The notes: generated by a model from the sequence alone, not told the origin. Positions 10,381 to 21,233 are shown, numbered from the stretch's first letter. The stretch is DNA of 64,000 nt from Didymella arachidicola (GCA_016630955.3 CM050000.1:1240001-1304000), one strand, 5' to 3'. Translations and numbers: made by a program.

Positions 10381-10429
10381 GGTGGGGTGGCCCATGAGCT
10401 GAACAGGCCCACGAGGTGCACGGGCACGG
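10381..10429 (-). repeat. Right terminal inverted repeat of the split pogo-like element
   Basis: Reverse complement of the left repeat at 2224-2272 and followed by TA at 10430-10431. Confidence 0.9.
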
Positions 10430-10431
10430 TA

Positions 10432-11809
10432 CTTGTGGCATGTCCAGCGAACGTTCATTTCGATTGGTGGTCCTTTAGCGAGGAGTCAAGAGTGACCGGA
10501 CGTCTTCGAAGGCAAACTTTTGGATTATCTATAGTCGCGTATACCAGCCATTGTCTACCAGATCGTGAGTGGGGTTCAGTGCTCCGACCGAACTAAGGTA
10601 CAAAATGCTTCTCCTTGAGACCTCTTCCGTGATCCTAAATGTCTGCATTCATTTCGTCGACAGGAGATTCGGTGATCTCGCTACGACCGTCCTGCTCTGA
10701 TCGAGCCCCGGGTCAAGCTATAACCAGACCTGCGAGGCACTCTGAAGGACACAATCAAGGTCCTCGTCCTCTCCAGGCCGATCGCTGCATGCCGTACCGA
10801 TACAGCCCGGCAGTGAAGAGTCGCAGCGAGCGTGAACTGGAAGCCCTAATTTGGGATTCTGATGGCCCTGTAACCGTTGACCACTGCAGAGGACTGGAGT
10901 ATTTGGAGTTGTAGACGTAGACTCGCTTCAAATATAAGATAGCCCATCGGATTCCAGCAACGTCTGGCTGCCAGAAGAACCGTGAACTTGTGCGCGATCC
11001 AGCGGCCCATGCACCCGACCGTCCATTTGGACGTGTGGCAGCGGAAACCGGACCTAACCAGGCTGCAAGGGTGTATAAGTGAAGTGCATATCCCTGGCTT
11101 GCATTTTGCCCGACCGTGGAATGGTCAGGGCTGATGCTGTGATCCGAGTTGATGTCGATACGCCCCGAACTATCAATACCGATGCGAATGTGAATGAAGG
11201 CTCTCAAGGTGTGGTTGTGGAAAGCAGTGCGCACGTATACGGTAATCTCATCAAACGTGCTGCCAACCACGGCTGTGCTTTACTGGAGCGATAGGCATAC
11301 TTCGGTCGATGAGGTCAAGTGCACCGCGCCAACGAGGCTGGGGAACTGGACGGGCGTCGTGGCACCTGGCAGTCGGGTATCATACCCTACCGGGACAAGA
11401 CAGCTTTGGTCGTATGCATTTTGAAGGTTTCCAAGAGTGTCCCGATAGCAGTAACAACCTTCCTATCAGTGTCGAGATGGAGGTGTGGGTGTCGCCGCGG
11501 CCACGAGGAAGGTGCTCCGTGCGTCGTGGTGGCGCGCTTGCAAATGCTCCATGTTACACAGACGCCAGATCAAATCTGCTCTCAAGTGGTTGCAAGCCAA
11601 AACGTGATAGGTGTATCGAATCTCGAATCTTTTGACTCGCGGTCAGCCAACGTGCACGCCACAGACTGCACGAATGTCGTTTGCCAGGCAGCGGCGCCGC
11701 AGATTGCGGGGTTTGATTGCACCGCCCCAGCCGAGGGCTTGGATGATGCAGCACACTTGACAGCTGCGATAGCAGCCTGAGCAAGGTCTCAACACACTCA
11801 CTGCTTCTC
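10432..11809. other. Gene-poor region between transposon and dehydrogenase gene
   Basis: Several mid-sized frames exist on both strands (10755-11270 minus, 171 aa; 11319-11780 plus, 153 aa), but they overlap one another, show no family motif and have no clear splice structure. I cannot name a gene. The promoter of the dehydrogenase at 11810 should lie in its last few hundred bases. Confidence 0.4.
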
Positions 11810-12927
11810 ATGGAGGGAGCAGTACCGCCGCCTGGAAGATATATCATCCTCCACATTGGTGATGACATCAAATACAACCCGGATATCTACAAATCCTTTT
11901 CACAGACATTCTCAGTCATTCAGCCTACAAGCGAAGAGCGACAACGAGACGCATTCATCCAAGCACTGAAAGACAAAAGATGGGGCGACTTCCATGCCGT
12001 CTTCCGTCCGTTCTGGAACTCGGGTGGTGAAATGGGGCGTTGGGATCAAGGTGCGACCATCTCAGAGAGACCTTTTCTCATCGCTAAACACCACCAGAAC
12101 TCGTTCCTCACCTACCTCGCACATGCAAAATCTTCGCTTCTGCTGGTGCTGGCTATGACTGGGCCGACATCCCGACCCTCTCGTCCCATGGCATCACTTA
12201 CTGCAACGGCGCACGCGCCTCATCTGAGGCCGTCGCCGACATGGCCATCTGGCACATCCTCAGTGTATTTCGCAATCTGATCTGGAGTGCCGAAGCAGCA
12301 AAGTCTGGAGACGCTGAGCAGTTCAAGATTGCGCACAAGCACCAGCAAGACACAGCGCACAACCCGCGCGGTCACGCTCTCGGCATTATAGGGCTTGGAA
12401 ACATCGGGATGACGATTGCAGAGAAAGCGTGGTACTGCTTCGGTATGAAAATCCTGTACCATGACCTAGTGCGTAAGCCCACGTATCAAGAAGAGGCTAT
12501 CGGAGCGACATTCTATAAAGATCTGGACGACATGCTGGCCATGGCCGACTGCCTTGTACTTGCAACGCCGTTCTCCGGCTCGAAAATCATCACCGCAGAG
12601 CGTCTGCGGAATTTCAAGAAGGGAAGCCGCTTTGTCAACATCGCTCGCGGTCTTTTGGTCGACGAATCGGCGCTCGTCGCTGCGCTCAAAAGCGGACACC
12701 TTTTCGCTGCTGGGCTGGACGTGCATGAGAACGAGCCGCACGCCAACCAGGAGCTTTGCAAGATGCGGAATGTCACAATGACTTGTCACAATGCCGGAGG
12801 CGCGTACGAGACGGCGAGTGGATTTGAGAAGCTGGCGATGGAGAATATTGAGAGCTTTCTGTTGAAGGGTGTTGCGCTGACGCCGGTGAATGCGGATCTC
12901 ATCGAAGAGAAGCCGGAGAATAAGTAG
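11810..12927 (+). CDS. D-isomer-specific 2-hydroxyacid dehydrogenase (glyoxylate/hydroxypyruvate reductase-like), one intron
   Basis: Coding parts are 11810-12050 and 12098-12927 (356 residues). The intron at 12051-12097 is 47 bp with donor GTGCGA, an internal CTAAAC branch-like site and acceptor CAG, and removing it joins the frames to give ELVPHLPRTCKIFASAGAGYDW, typical of the family. The NAD-binding Rossmann motif GLGNIG lies near residue 178. Catalytic positions expected of the family are visible: Arg in NIARG (residue 264), Glu in DVHENEP, and His in CHNAGG in place of the more usual PHIG. It would reduce 2-keto acids such as glyoxylate or hydroxypyruvate with NAD(P)H. The exact substrate cannot be told. 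No targeting peptide is obvious. Confidence 0.88.
12051..12097 (+). other. Intron of the hydroxyacid dehydrogenase gene
   Basis: 47 bp, GT...AG, phase 1. The upstream frame would otherwise run on into unrelated codons to a stop at 12280, while the conserved dehydrogenase sequence continues in another frame. Confidence 0.85.
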
Positions 12928-13046
12928 ATGATAATGCCGGGTGTATGACTGAAAGTGGTGCAACTATATATCGAGTATGTGACACGCCATTGGGTATCGA
13001 GACACAGTCAAGCGACAGCAACGCCCTTCCACGTTCGAGACAATAA

Positions 13047-13295
13047 TCACTCTCCCTCTTTTTGCACATTGCTTTTTGGCTTTCGAAGAAAACTCTCATC
13101 GTCTCTCCCACCAAAGTCCTCCCCCAGTACACCGCCACCGCTCCCGCCTCCTGGCCCGCCTGGTCCGCCTCCGATCCCTGCAACCTCGCTGTTCTTGACC
13201 GAGACTCCGCCATTGAAGCTCTTGCGCTTCTCGCGGAGTGCTTGCTTGTTGGCGTTGGCAAGGTCTGCCGACTCTTTGCTGGATCCGGAGCCCAT
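13047..13295 (-). CDS. Small glycine-rich protein with N-myristoylation-like start
   Basis: 82 residues if translation starts at the ATG at 13295; the frame is open to 13505, but the upstream part looks like leader sequence. The protein begins MGSGSSKES, fitting the MGxxxS(K) consensus for N-terminal myristoylation, which would direct it to membranes. A basic helix-like stretch follows (NKQALREKRKSF), then a Gly-rich linker (GGGPGGPGGG) and a charged tail. I do not recognise the family. It is convergent with the dehydrogenase gene, 119 bp from that gene's stop. An alternative is that the frame is chance. Confidence 0.45.
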   Translation of the reverse strand: MGSGSSKESADLANANKQALREKRKSFNGGVSVKNSEVAGIGGGPGGPGGGSGGGVLGEDFGGRDDESFLRKPKSNVQKEGE

Positions 13296-14595
13296 GATTG
13301 CGGTGGTCGCTTTGTGACGGAGCCAGCGGTGTACAACCAAGGGGTGATTCGTCTGTAGAGTAGGCGGAGCCGGGTCTTTATCTGGGCAGAGAGAGTTCGA
13401 AATAATGCGTCGGAGTACGATCCCCATCGATTGAGCGTGCTGATGGTTCGTAGTTCTGGTTGTGTGTTTATGTGATAGCGATGTCCTTGAAATATTGAAC
13501 CGCAAAGTCGTGTCCTGTTCTTCTTCATATACTCAGCGACTCCGCCTAGCCGCTCCACACCCGAGAGCCGCCTGGCCCTCCACAGCCTCATTGTGGATCC
13601 TCCCGCTGCTATATTGAACGTTGAGGCTGCTACACAGTAAGGCGTCCTACGCGGGCTTCGGAAACGACGTCATTGCTCCACAAAAGTATTCCGGGAACCG
13701 ATTCGTTCGTTCGTTGAGCAAACCCATGAAAGGCCAGGACTGACATTTGCGATGGCGTTATTCATTTCGTGCACTGGTCTGTACAGGGTATATCTGTTGC
13801 TCATCTACGTAGCTTTTGCACTGATCAAGCTCCAGCGCTCGAAAACTTTTGGGCTTATGGATCATGTTGAAGACCCAGATCTCACCAAAGAGCATGTTTA
13901 TGCGAGCTAAAGGCATCTGCCGTGCTGTGAATATCGAAATCATTAATCCTGGACCGCACAACCTCGAGACCGAATGCAGATTGCTCACAGCCTATGATTT
14001 CTCTGCGATCTATCACATATCAATCCAACACGTATCTCATTCATGCCTGGCATATGTCGAACGCGGGGTCTGTGTGCCGGTACGCTGCATCAGGGCCAGG
14101 TGTGTGGAAGGCGGCGGGTGAGGGCTTAGTTTTGTGTTTGGTGGAAAAGGATGGTGTGTTGAATGGGGAGAGAGACATGGCGATGTACTTGTTGAAACGG
14201 CTGGGGAAAAAGTCATTGTTGCTTCGATTGTGTTGCCTGGAATTGAAGGTGGGAGTTTTGCGCGGTTTATGCGTGCCTGTGTTTGAGGATTACGACGTTG
14301 GGAGAGGGAATGCGTGAGGAGATGGAGGGGGATTTCCTTGCGTTGGGAAAGAGGGCGGGGGTTGGATTCACGGACGGGATTTGGGAGAGTGTGCGTGTCA
14401 GTGTGGCGTGGCTGGGAGAGTGTGGGGATGGATGGTGTGTGGGGATGGATGGTGTGTGGGAATGGTGTGTAGTGGAGAGCGCCGAGGAAAGAAAGGTGGT
14501 ATTGATATTTGCACCAACATAATCATTAGACAAGCCGTCTACCGGACAGCCAAACACCCAACACCGCACAAACCACGCCATCCGTCAGAAAAACG
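13296..14595. other. Intergenic region with GT-rich short repeat
   Basis: No gene recognised in 1.3 kb. Near 13701 there is TTCGTTCGTTCGTT, and at about 14425-14470 a GGGGATGGATGGTGTGT unit is repeated imperfectly. The short frames here (13849-14121, 13994-14317) have no motif. The part near 14595 is the 3' side of the minus-strand regulator gene. Confidence 0.4.
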
Positions 14596-17236
14596 CTACC
14601 CCTCCACACCCTCCACCTTCCTCAAAAACTCCCTCACCCTTCCCACCTCGACCCCCTCCAACGGATCACTATCCAACGCCTCACACAACCCAGGCAGCAC
14701 CTCATCGACCCTCTCCTCAGGCACGCTCGTGCACAGCGCAACAACCTGTCTGAACATGGCCTCCAGCTGCCCGTCTTTGTCCTTTAGCTGCCTCGAACGC
14801 TGGAGCAGCGCGGCGTTGGCCTGGCAGTAGACTGTGATGCGCTGCCTGAGCACGTTGGTCGGGATAGAGCTTAGGTTGGCAGACAGTGTGCCGGGGGGGA
14901 GGGAGAGCGGAGTGGAGAGGTAGGCAGGACCCGAGGAGGCTTGGCGGATGAGGTGGTCTGCTTCGGTGCGGATGCTGTCCGGGAGGTCTGTGGGGTGGAC
15001 GAGCAGGCCTGCGCCTTCGGCGTCGGCGTAGCCGATTTCGCGGCGGGTGGAGAGGTCTGTGGCGGATGTTGTGGCGGCGAGCATGTGGCGCTGGGGCTCG
15101 AGCCAGCGTCTTAGGTTGGCGATGCGCTTTGAGCGGTCTTGGCGGGTGCGGAGGCGGGTGCGGAGGGCGTCGAGGCGGGCTTGTTCTGATTTTTGGAGCG
15201 AGGAGAGGGTGCTGATTGTGGTGTTTGTTTGGTCGATGATGTCTTGTTTGAGGCGGGCTTCTTGGGTGAATTGCAGGGATGCGGATTGGAGGATGCCGTT
15301 CATTACTGTCGACGTCAGCACGGGGTTGTGTTTGGATGTTTGGTGACATACAGGGTTGAATCTCGCGGCTTGTTTCCTCCACTTTGCTGAGTGGTGCTTT
15401 GCCTTTGGAGGGACTCACTGCGGTCGAGGCGGCGTCGTCGTTGCCGTGGACGTCGCTGCCGACGCCAAAATCAACAGGCCGCGTGCCTTTGTGGTTGGGG
15501 ATGGTGGGGTCGGCCTGGACTTCGAGCAGCTGGGAGATGATGTTGCGGTTGCCTATCCTGGCGGCGAGATTGAGGGCCGTGTTGCCGGCCTTGTCGCGGG
15601 CGTTGACCATCTCCTGCATGAACCTCATCAATCCTATTGGTTTGGGGTAGTTGCTGTTCTCGAGGAACGAGGGGATCTGGGCGGCGCCGATGTTGCTGCG
15701 GACGAGGTATTCCAACAGGGCTTCGAGGTAGTATTTGCTGGACGCTGCGCGGCCTTTGATGGCGCACGTCACGGCGATGTGGTGGAGAATGGTGCGTCCT
15801 TGCGAGTCCCTTAGCTCGATGAGCGGTGCGAGGATCTCGAGCGTCTCCGGGAAGCAGCTGTGGTCGAGGCTGTTGTTGACCGACACGGCACTCATCAGCG
15901 GTGTCTGGCCCGTGGCGCTCCCCCTGAACATGTTTGCGCCTTTGGAGACCAGCAGGCGCATCAAGGATACCCTCGCCAGGGTGGCGGCCCAGTGCAGGGC
16001 CGTGTTGGAGCTGTTGTCGATGGGCATGTCGAGGTCTGCGCCGGACAGATGCAGGATGGCCGGGTGGTTGGTGAAGTCTGTGCGGGTCTGGTCGGCAAAG
16101 AGGTCGGTCAGCATGGCCTGCTTCTCCTCGTTGCTCTTGGTGTCCGGGTAGGGCAGCGGGGGCAGGGCGGTGGGGGCGTCGCCGTCCGGCAGGCTGATGG
16201 TGTGGCCGCCGGGCTGGTGCTGCTGCTGGTAGAAGGACTCGCTGGGCTCGGTGGGCGAGCCGTGGTCGCGCATGACGTCGTCGCCCTTGGTGCGCTGGGA
16301 GAAGGAGTCGTCGTGCGAGGGGCGCATCCGCTTCCGCGGCGGCTCGTGGGGGTCGTCGATGCCGGTGCCGTAGGCCGAGTCGGTGTGGCCGTTCTGGGCG
16401 CCGAAGCTGCGGTCCGAGGCGATGCTGTGGACGCTCTGCTGGCTGCTGGTGCGGAACGAGTCCTGGCTCTGCATGGGCGCGGGGCCCTGCGAGGGGCGCC
16501 CCACGGCGCGGCGGCCCTGGGAGGCGCTTGCGGGACGGGGCGGGGCGGGCGAGTTGAGGCGGGCGACCTTGTTCATGGCGGCGAGGGCGCTGGTGGCGGT
16601 CGAGGAGATGTTGCTGAAGAAGGTGCCGGCGACGCTCTGGCTCGGGGGCCGGCCGTCGAGGCTCTGGGTGTAGAAGCGCTTGCGGTTGGCGGCCATGGCC
16701 TGCTCCTTGGTGGGCGTCTCCATGCCGCCGTGGCCCTGGGTGCCCTCGGCGCTGATGTCGTAGTCGAGCAGCGGGCGCAGGAGGTCCTCGACGCCGTACT
16801 GGCGGCAGAACTCGCGGCCGCGGCGGTAGTTGATCCAGGTGCCCTGGTACTTGCCGTAGCCGCCCTGGACCTTTTCGTGCTCGCCCGTCAGGATCTCCTT
16901 CTCGAGGACCTTTGTGCGCTTGCCCTTGTCGACGCCGGCGACCTTGAGGATCTGGGTCGCGTTGAGCCAGCCGTCGGAGCGGCGGCGCATGACGGCGACG
17001 CGGTTGACCTCCATCTCGTAGACGGACACGCCCGAGTAGACGGCCGTGTAGATCTGCGGCTTCTCCATGGGCGGCTGGACGTGGGCGTAGGCGTGGGCGT
17101 GGGCGTCGCTGAAGGAGCGGCTGAAGCCGGGCGCGGCCATGAGTCCGCTGTGCGACGGGGCGGGCGACTGCTGGTACATGGGCGGCGCGTGCGAGGGCGA
17201 GCCGGTGGCGGGGAACGAGCGTGCGAGCTGCTGCAT
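14596..17236 (-). CDS. mbp1: APSES/KilA-N transcription factor with ankyrin repeats, Mbp1-like subunit of MBF
   Basis: Coding parts are 17236-15352 and 15305-14596 (864 residues), joined across a 46 bp intron (donor GTATGT, CTGAC branch, acceptor CAG). The APSES DNA-binding domain spans about 61-155 (IYTAVYSGVSVYEMEVN, SDGWLNATQILKVAGVDKGK, GTWINYRRGREFC). A Ser/Gln-rich linker follows, then ankyrin repeats in the middle third (ALHWAATLARVSLMRLLVSKGAN, TPLMSAV, GRTILHHIAV, GNTALNLAARIGNRNIISQLL). The C-terminal exon is a helical coiled-coil region (TISTLSSLQKSEQARLDALRTRL). Fungal Mbp1 proteins bind ACGCGT boxes as the DNA-binding half of MBF, with Swi6, and drive G1/S genes. The 5' end is divergent from the LYR protein gene, sharing a 383 bp promoter. 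Confidence 0.9.
15306..15351 (-). other. Intron of the Mbp1-like gene
   Basis: 46 bp. It starts GTATGT (15351 downwards) and ends GACAG (15306), phase 1. Splicing joins EIQP to LMNGILQSAS and keeps one reading frame to 14596. Without splicing the first frame runs on as Pro/His/Arg-rich nonsense. Confidence 0.85.
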
Positions 17237-17619
17237 TGTGAGGAGGGAGCGGGAGGGGGAGGGCGGGCGAGGGGGTGCGGCCGTGGGCGCCGTGTGCGGT
17301 GTGCGGCCGTGGGTGCAGTGCGAGCGCTATGCGGTGCGCATTCGGTCCAGAGTGTGCGGCCGTCGAGTCGGGGTCCTGCAGTCGGGCGGCGGGCGTTGGC
17401 TTGCGCTGGCAGTCACGTCGTTCGCAGTCTCGCAGTCTCGCAGTCTCGCAGTCGCGCAGTGCAGCGCAGCGCAGCGCAGTCGGCCGCGAGCGGGGATGCG
17501 GTGAACGTCCGGTGCGCGTTCACGCGTCGAGCGCCCACAGAGCCAATCACGCGCCGCCCCTCGGGCCACTGCGACTCTGCTCTGCGTCTGCGACAACACC
17601 GCAGTCCCTCCCCGTCGCC
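17237..17619. promoter_or_regulatory. Bidirectional promoter between mbp1-like and LYR-protein genes
   Basis: 383 bp between two divergent ATGs. It contains an ACGCGT hexamer (17522-17527), identical to the MluI cell-cycle box bound by MBF, lying 286 bp from the mbp1-like ATG and 93 bp from the LYR-protein ATG. It also holds a run of CGCAGTCT/CGCAGC short repeats at about 17420-17480. The regulatory role is inferred from the motif. Confidence 0.5.
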
Positions 17620-18903
17620 ATGCCGGCGACGCCCTCGCACGCACAGTCGCTGCACCTCCTGCGCTCGCTGCTGCGCGAGGCCTCGTATCTGCCCGACGCC
17701 ACCGCCCGCTCCTACTTCCGCCGCTACATCGTCGCCCGCTTCAAGGCCTACCAGCCCAAGCCCAACGCGACCACCTCGCTCGCCGCCGCCGCCGTCGAAA
17801 AGTACCGCCACAGATGCTTCAAGCGCCGCCACGCAGCCGTCATCAACGCCCGCACCGGACAGCAGCAGCGCAAGGCCCAAAAGGGGCTGAACTTCCTGCG
17901 TCGCGCAAACCAGGGCGAGCGCCCTTGCATCCAGAAGGCGCTGTGGTTTGCCTACGGACGCCTCGGCCGCCGCAAGTATGCCCTGCTCAGCGACCTGCTC
18001 AAGCCGGACCCAGCATGGCCCCAAGGCCCCGCCCCGCTGCAGCAGCTCTACCGCAGCGACCTGAAGTGCCTGCAGTACTTTGAAGCCCCGCAAGTCCGCG
18101 CCGGCCAGCATGTCATGCATATATCCAAGCAGTATCCCCGTCTGCGCGCACTCCTCACGTCACAGTCCCAGCAGGACATTGACAAGAAGTCGGCCATCAA
18201 GCACCCCTTCCTCAAGACGCCCATCCTGAACACCTGGCAGCAGCCCATGCCCATCAAGCGCGCGATCAACAACGTGCGTCGCTGGTATGCTGACACCATG
18301 ACCTCGCTCTTGCCGGCGCTTCCCGCTGAAGAGTGGGACCATATTGAAGCCCTGAGCAGAGGGCAGCAGCCCATCGGCTTTGTGAGACCGCGTAAGCCAG
18401 CAGCAGACGCCCCTTCCAGTCCCAGCGACAGCAGCGTTGAACACATGCTGCATCACAGCCTTGCCATGGACAAGCTCAGCAAGGCCGACAGACCACAAGG
18501 CGTCGACCGACCCCACACCCTCAGTGCCAGATTCATGCAGCGCCTGTACACCAAGCTGCTCATCCTGACCCCGAAGCTCGAGTTCGACGACACACGCAAG
18601 CAGTGGAACGCCGTCTGGGGCACGCACTCCAAGAGCCTAAAGCCTCGCAGCTACACGGCGCCCGTCGACGACGCGCTATTCGCAGGCGTCGACGACAAAG
18701 GCATCCTCCCAAAACCCCCAGTGAAAAAAGACTCTGTGCCACGAGTTCAGCGGCCGCGCAACGAGGACGGCAAGCTCCAGCAATTTCCCTTCTTCGCAGA
18801 ATGGCTCCCACCAACGCATCCAATGCGTGTCGAGTTGGAAAAGTGGAAGGCGGAGCGCGACGCTGCCCGCGCCAAGTGGAGACCCTCGCGCGGTGACGCA
18901 TGA
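17620..18903 (+). CDS. LYR-motif (Complex1_LYR/Cup1-like) protein
   Basis: 427 residues from the ATG at 17620 (MPATPSHAQ); the frame is open upstream to 17275, but that part is repetitive promoter-like sequence. The N terminus (HLLRSLLREASYLPDATARSYFRRYIVARFK) fits the small three-helix LYR fold found in mitochondrial assembly factors that bind acyl-carrier protein, and the overall size resembles fungal Cup1-like LYR proteins rather than the ~100-residue respiratory-chain subunits. The middle and C terminus are basic, with conserved-looking RRKYALLSDLL, RFMQRLYTKLL and FAEWLPPTHPMRVELEKW. A mitochondrial role is likely by family. The precise partner is unknown. Confidence 0.6.
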   Translation: MPATPSHAQSLHLLRSLLREASYLPDATARSYFRRYIVARFKAYQPKPNATTSLAAAAVEKYRHRCFKRRHAAVINARTGQQQRKAQKGLNFLRRANQGERPCIQKALWFAYGRLGRRKYALLSDLLKPDPAWPQGPAPLQQLYRSDLKCLQYFEAPQVRAGQHVMHISKQYPRLRALLTSQSQQDIDKKSAIKHPFLKTPILNTWQQPMPIKRAINNVRRWYADTMTSLLPALPAEEWDHIEALSRGQQPIGFVRPRKPAADAPSSPSDSSVEHMLHHSLAMDKLSKADRPQGVDRPHTLSARFMQRLYTKLLILTPKLEFDDTRKQWNAVWGTHSKSLKPRSYTAPVDDALFAGVDDKGILPKPPVKKDSVPRVQRPRNEDGKLQQFPFFAEWLPPTHPMRVELEKWKAERDAARAKWRPSRGDA

Positions 18904-18956
18904 GAGGTTGCCCCACATCGTTCCTGCGTCTTGTCCTGCACGACATGCGCAGGGCG

Positions 18957-19131
18957 CGCCCGACCACAGCAATAAAGCCTACGCCCGACCACAGCAATAA
19001 AGCCTACGCCCGATCACAGCAATAAAGCCTACGCCCGACCACAGCAATAAAGCCTACGCCCGACCACAGCAATAAAGCCTACGCCCGACCACAGCAATAA
19101 AGCCTACGCCTGACCACAACAATAAAGTCTA
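18957..19131 (+). repeat. Seven-unit 25 bp minisatellite carrying AATAAA in every unit
   Basis: Unit CGCCCGACCACAGCAATAAA plus GCCTA, seven head-to-tail copies. The first six are nearly identical and the seventh is diverged (CGCCTGACCACAACAATAAA). It begins 53 bp after the stop of the LYR-protein gene and ends 53 bp before the acetyltransferase ATG, so it lies where the first gene's poly(A) site and the second gene's promoter should be. Confidence 0.95.
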
Positions 19132-19184
19132 CCACCTGACTCCCCTCTTCATCTTCCCGACGCAAATCAATCTCAACAACCACA

Positions 19185-19770
19185 ATGCCATCCCCCACCG
19201 CCACCATCCGCCACGCCACGCGCGAAGGTTCAGCCCTCCACCCCATTCCCCTCCCCACACTAACCCCCCACCCCAGACGTCCCCACAGTCCTCGCCCTCA
19301 TCCAAGACCTCGCCGCCTACGAAAAATCCTCCTCCTCCGTAAAAGCAACCGTCGACTCCCTCTCCCGCACCCTCTCCCACGCCTCCCCCTCCGACCCCGA
19401 AAACCCCGCCGCCTTCTCCCCCGGCTACGCAAAGACCCTGCTCGTCACGGACCCCGACGGCACCGTCGCCGGCATGGCACTCTACTTTTACAATTACAGT
19501 ACGTGGACCGGCGTCCCCGGGATTTACCTCGAGGATCTGTTCGTCAAGGAGGCGTATCGGAGTCGTGGCTATGGGGTGGCGTTGCTGAAGAGATTGGCGA
19601 GGGAGGTGTTGAAGGTTGGGGGAAAGAGGCTGGAGTGGAGTTGTCTTGATTGGAATGAGCCTAGTTTGAGGTTTTATCTTAGTGAGAAGATTGGCGCGAG
19701 TAAGAAGGAGGAGTGGGTTGGGTTGAGGGTCGAGGGAGAGCGGTTGGACAAGTTGGCTGCTGACGAGTAG
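19185..19770 (+). CDS. GNAT N-acetyltransferase, diamine acetyltransferase-like, one intron
   Basis: Coding parts are 19185-19227 and 19277-19770 (178 residues). The 49 bp intron (19228-19276) has an unusual donor GTTCAG, a CACTAAC branch-like site and acceptor CAG; splicing gives IRHATREDVPTVLALIQDLAAYEKSS, the usual start of this family. The acetyl-CoA-binding motif A is at EDLFVKEAYRSRGYGVALL, followed by LEWSCLDWNEPSLRFYLSEKIGA. The sequence resembles spermidine/spermine or thialysine acetyltransferases. The substrate is not determined. The gene sits 53 bp downstream of the AATAAA minisatellite. Confidence 0.8.
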
Positions 19771-20597
19771 GAATTGCAAATACAAACGAATACGCCAAAC
19801 ACTTCTTCTTATTTTAGCACAACATGGTGTCTGGTAATGAGGAGGGATAAAGCTAGCTTCCAGAAATCAACTTTTGCAATGTGTTGACACTTGACAGGGT
19901 GTCTGTTCTGCAGTTACCACGCTGTGTCGAGAGTAGGAACCGTCTTGCGTGTACTATAACCTCCCAAGGAGCTAAGGACATTAGTCTGTTGCAATCTTAC
20001 ACGTCCATCTTTTTCGCCCCAACTAGATATATCCAACCCATCGCGAGCTGGGCACTCGACCAGTTGATCGCCGCAGAGGACTATGGTGGAACGTCAGCAC
20101 AAGTCTTGGCCTGCAGCATCGTCACTGGGTCCGAATCAAACTCTGCTTAGAAAAGGCTGAACGAATAAATTTCTTCAAAAGCCTGCTGAGCCCACGAGGC
20201 TGAACACTGTCTACTCCAACTTTTGCGATATCCCTACAATGCGTACGATCATGTCCGACCGCTTGGCCTGGCTCAGTCGACGAACGCCTGATGCACATCA
20301 CCGCCAAGGCTGGTATTCCCCGTCATTGAGGTGGAGGAGTTTGGGCACCACGGTACTCTTTCGTTGGACTTTTATCGCGGTCTTGCAATATTTTCTCCAC
20401 AAGAGTCAAACCAAAGGAGGTGTCATCTTTGCACCTGACATCAACAAGCTACCACGTCAACAACCATTCAGGTACCTCTACCTCCCGACCATCGTGGCTG
20501 TCGTCTTCAGCATATTCACTGTTTAAATCGACAATGACGCCAAACCCTATAAGCCGTATCGCCCACTGTCCAGGATAGGTGGGGCACTTCGTAAGGA

Positions 20598-21011
20598 TTG
20601 ATTGCTCCTTCATTATCCTTTCAACTTTATACCTTTCGTTCCGTTTGTCGCGGCGAAAAGAAGGCGGGTCCCACCACGCATATGCAAGACCTTAATTCAC
20701 TGATATCCTCACAAGCACTAGCTGGTGTTCAGGCTTCGTGTGCTCCGGTTACTACCACCTTTAGATTTGTTCCACTCCAAGCTGGTATTTTCTCAGCTAA
20801 ATTGATCTCACGAACGTTTCCTAGGAGTTTCGCTGTTTCAGATACCTTCATACCAGCCTCGAAGCAAGAAGTAAAGCTCACGCTTGGCTTTGCGCAAGCT
20901 GCATACGGTATTTTGGAACTAAATGAAACAATGCTGCGGTTTATGGGCCGCAGCTACACATTGCGACCTTTTACCATCGCTGGTGATGTCGCACCAAGAG
21001 CAGGTAAATAG
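20598..21011 (+). other. Unrecognised open frame, 137 codons
   Basis: Translates to a protein-like sequence (SSQALAGVQASC, FAQAAYGILELNETML) with no motif I know. It could be an exon of a host gene or chance. A second frame (20923-21207) overlaps its end. Confidence 0.2.
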
Positions 21012-21233
21012 TCAGCAAACACCACAATACACAGTCTTCAATTGTCGTGTGAGAAATTTGAAGAAGAGCATAGATGGCTTTCCACACCGAGCTGTCGCAA
21101 CATCACGTCTCTCACGAACAACCATACAGTTGGCAAAACAGTCGCAGGAAACCCAAGTCTACACAATCGACGATACTCGGCCAAGTTCTTTGGCTACTAT
21201 AACATGATGCTTTGAGACTGGAACTATTTAGAT

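Larger units (their letters stand above)
2224..10429 (+). mobile_element. Pogo-like DNA transposon split by a nested LINE
   Basis: The ends are 49 bp inverted repeats (2224-2272 and 10381-10429) with one mismatch, starting CCGTGCCCGTG, and flanked by TA on both sides (2222-2223, 10430-10431), the duplication expected of Tc1/mariner-pogo elements. Removing the LINE at 3446-9487 and one target copy leaves an element of about 2.15 kb with one transposase gene. The 3' part of that gene carries two stops and a frameshift, so the element is not autonomous. Confidence 0.9.

Noticed and set aside
10755..11270. 171-codon minus-strand frame upstream of the dehydrogenase
   Set aside because: Competing frames of similar quality on the other strand and no family signal; not enough to call a gene.
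11810..12280. Unspliced 156-codon reading of the dehydrogenase 5' end
   Set aside because: After residue 80 it is nonsense relative to the family; a 47 bp intron restores the conserved sequence.
15860..17890. Plus-strand frame of 676 codons opposite the Mbp1-like gene
   Set aside because: Gly/Ala/Val-rich shadow of a GC-rich coding region, no motif; it runs across the 5' end of one gene, the promoter and into another gene.
17413..18120. Minus-strand frame of 235 codons opposite the LYR-protein gene
   Set aside because: Composition-driven shadow with Gly-rich repeats; the plus strand has the recognisable protein.
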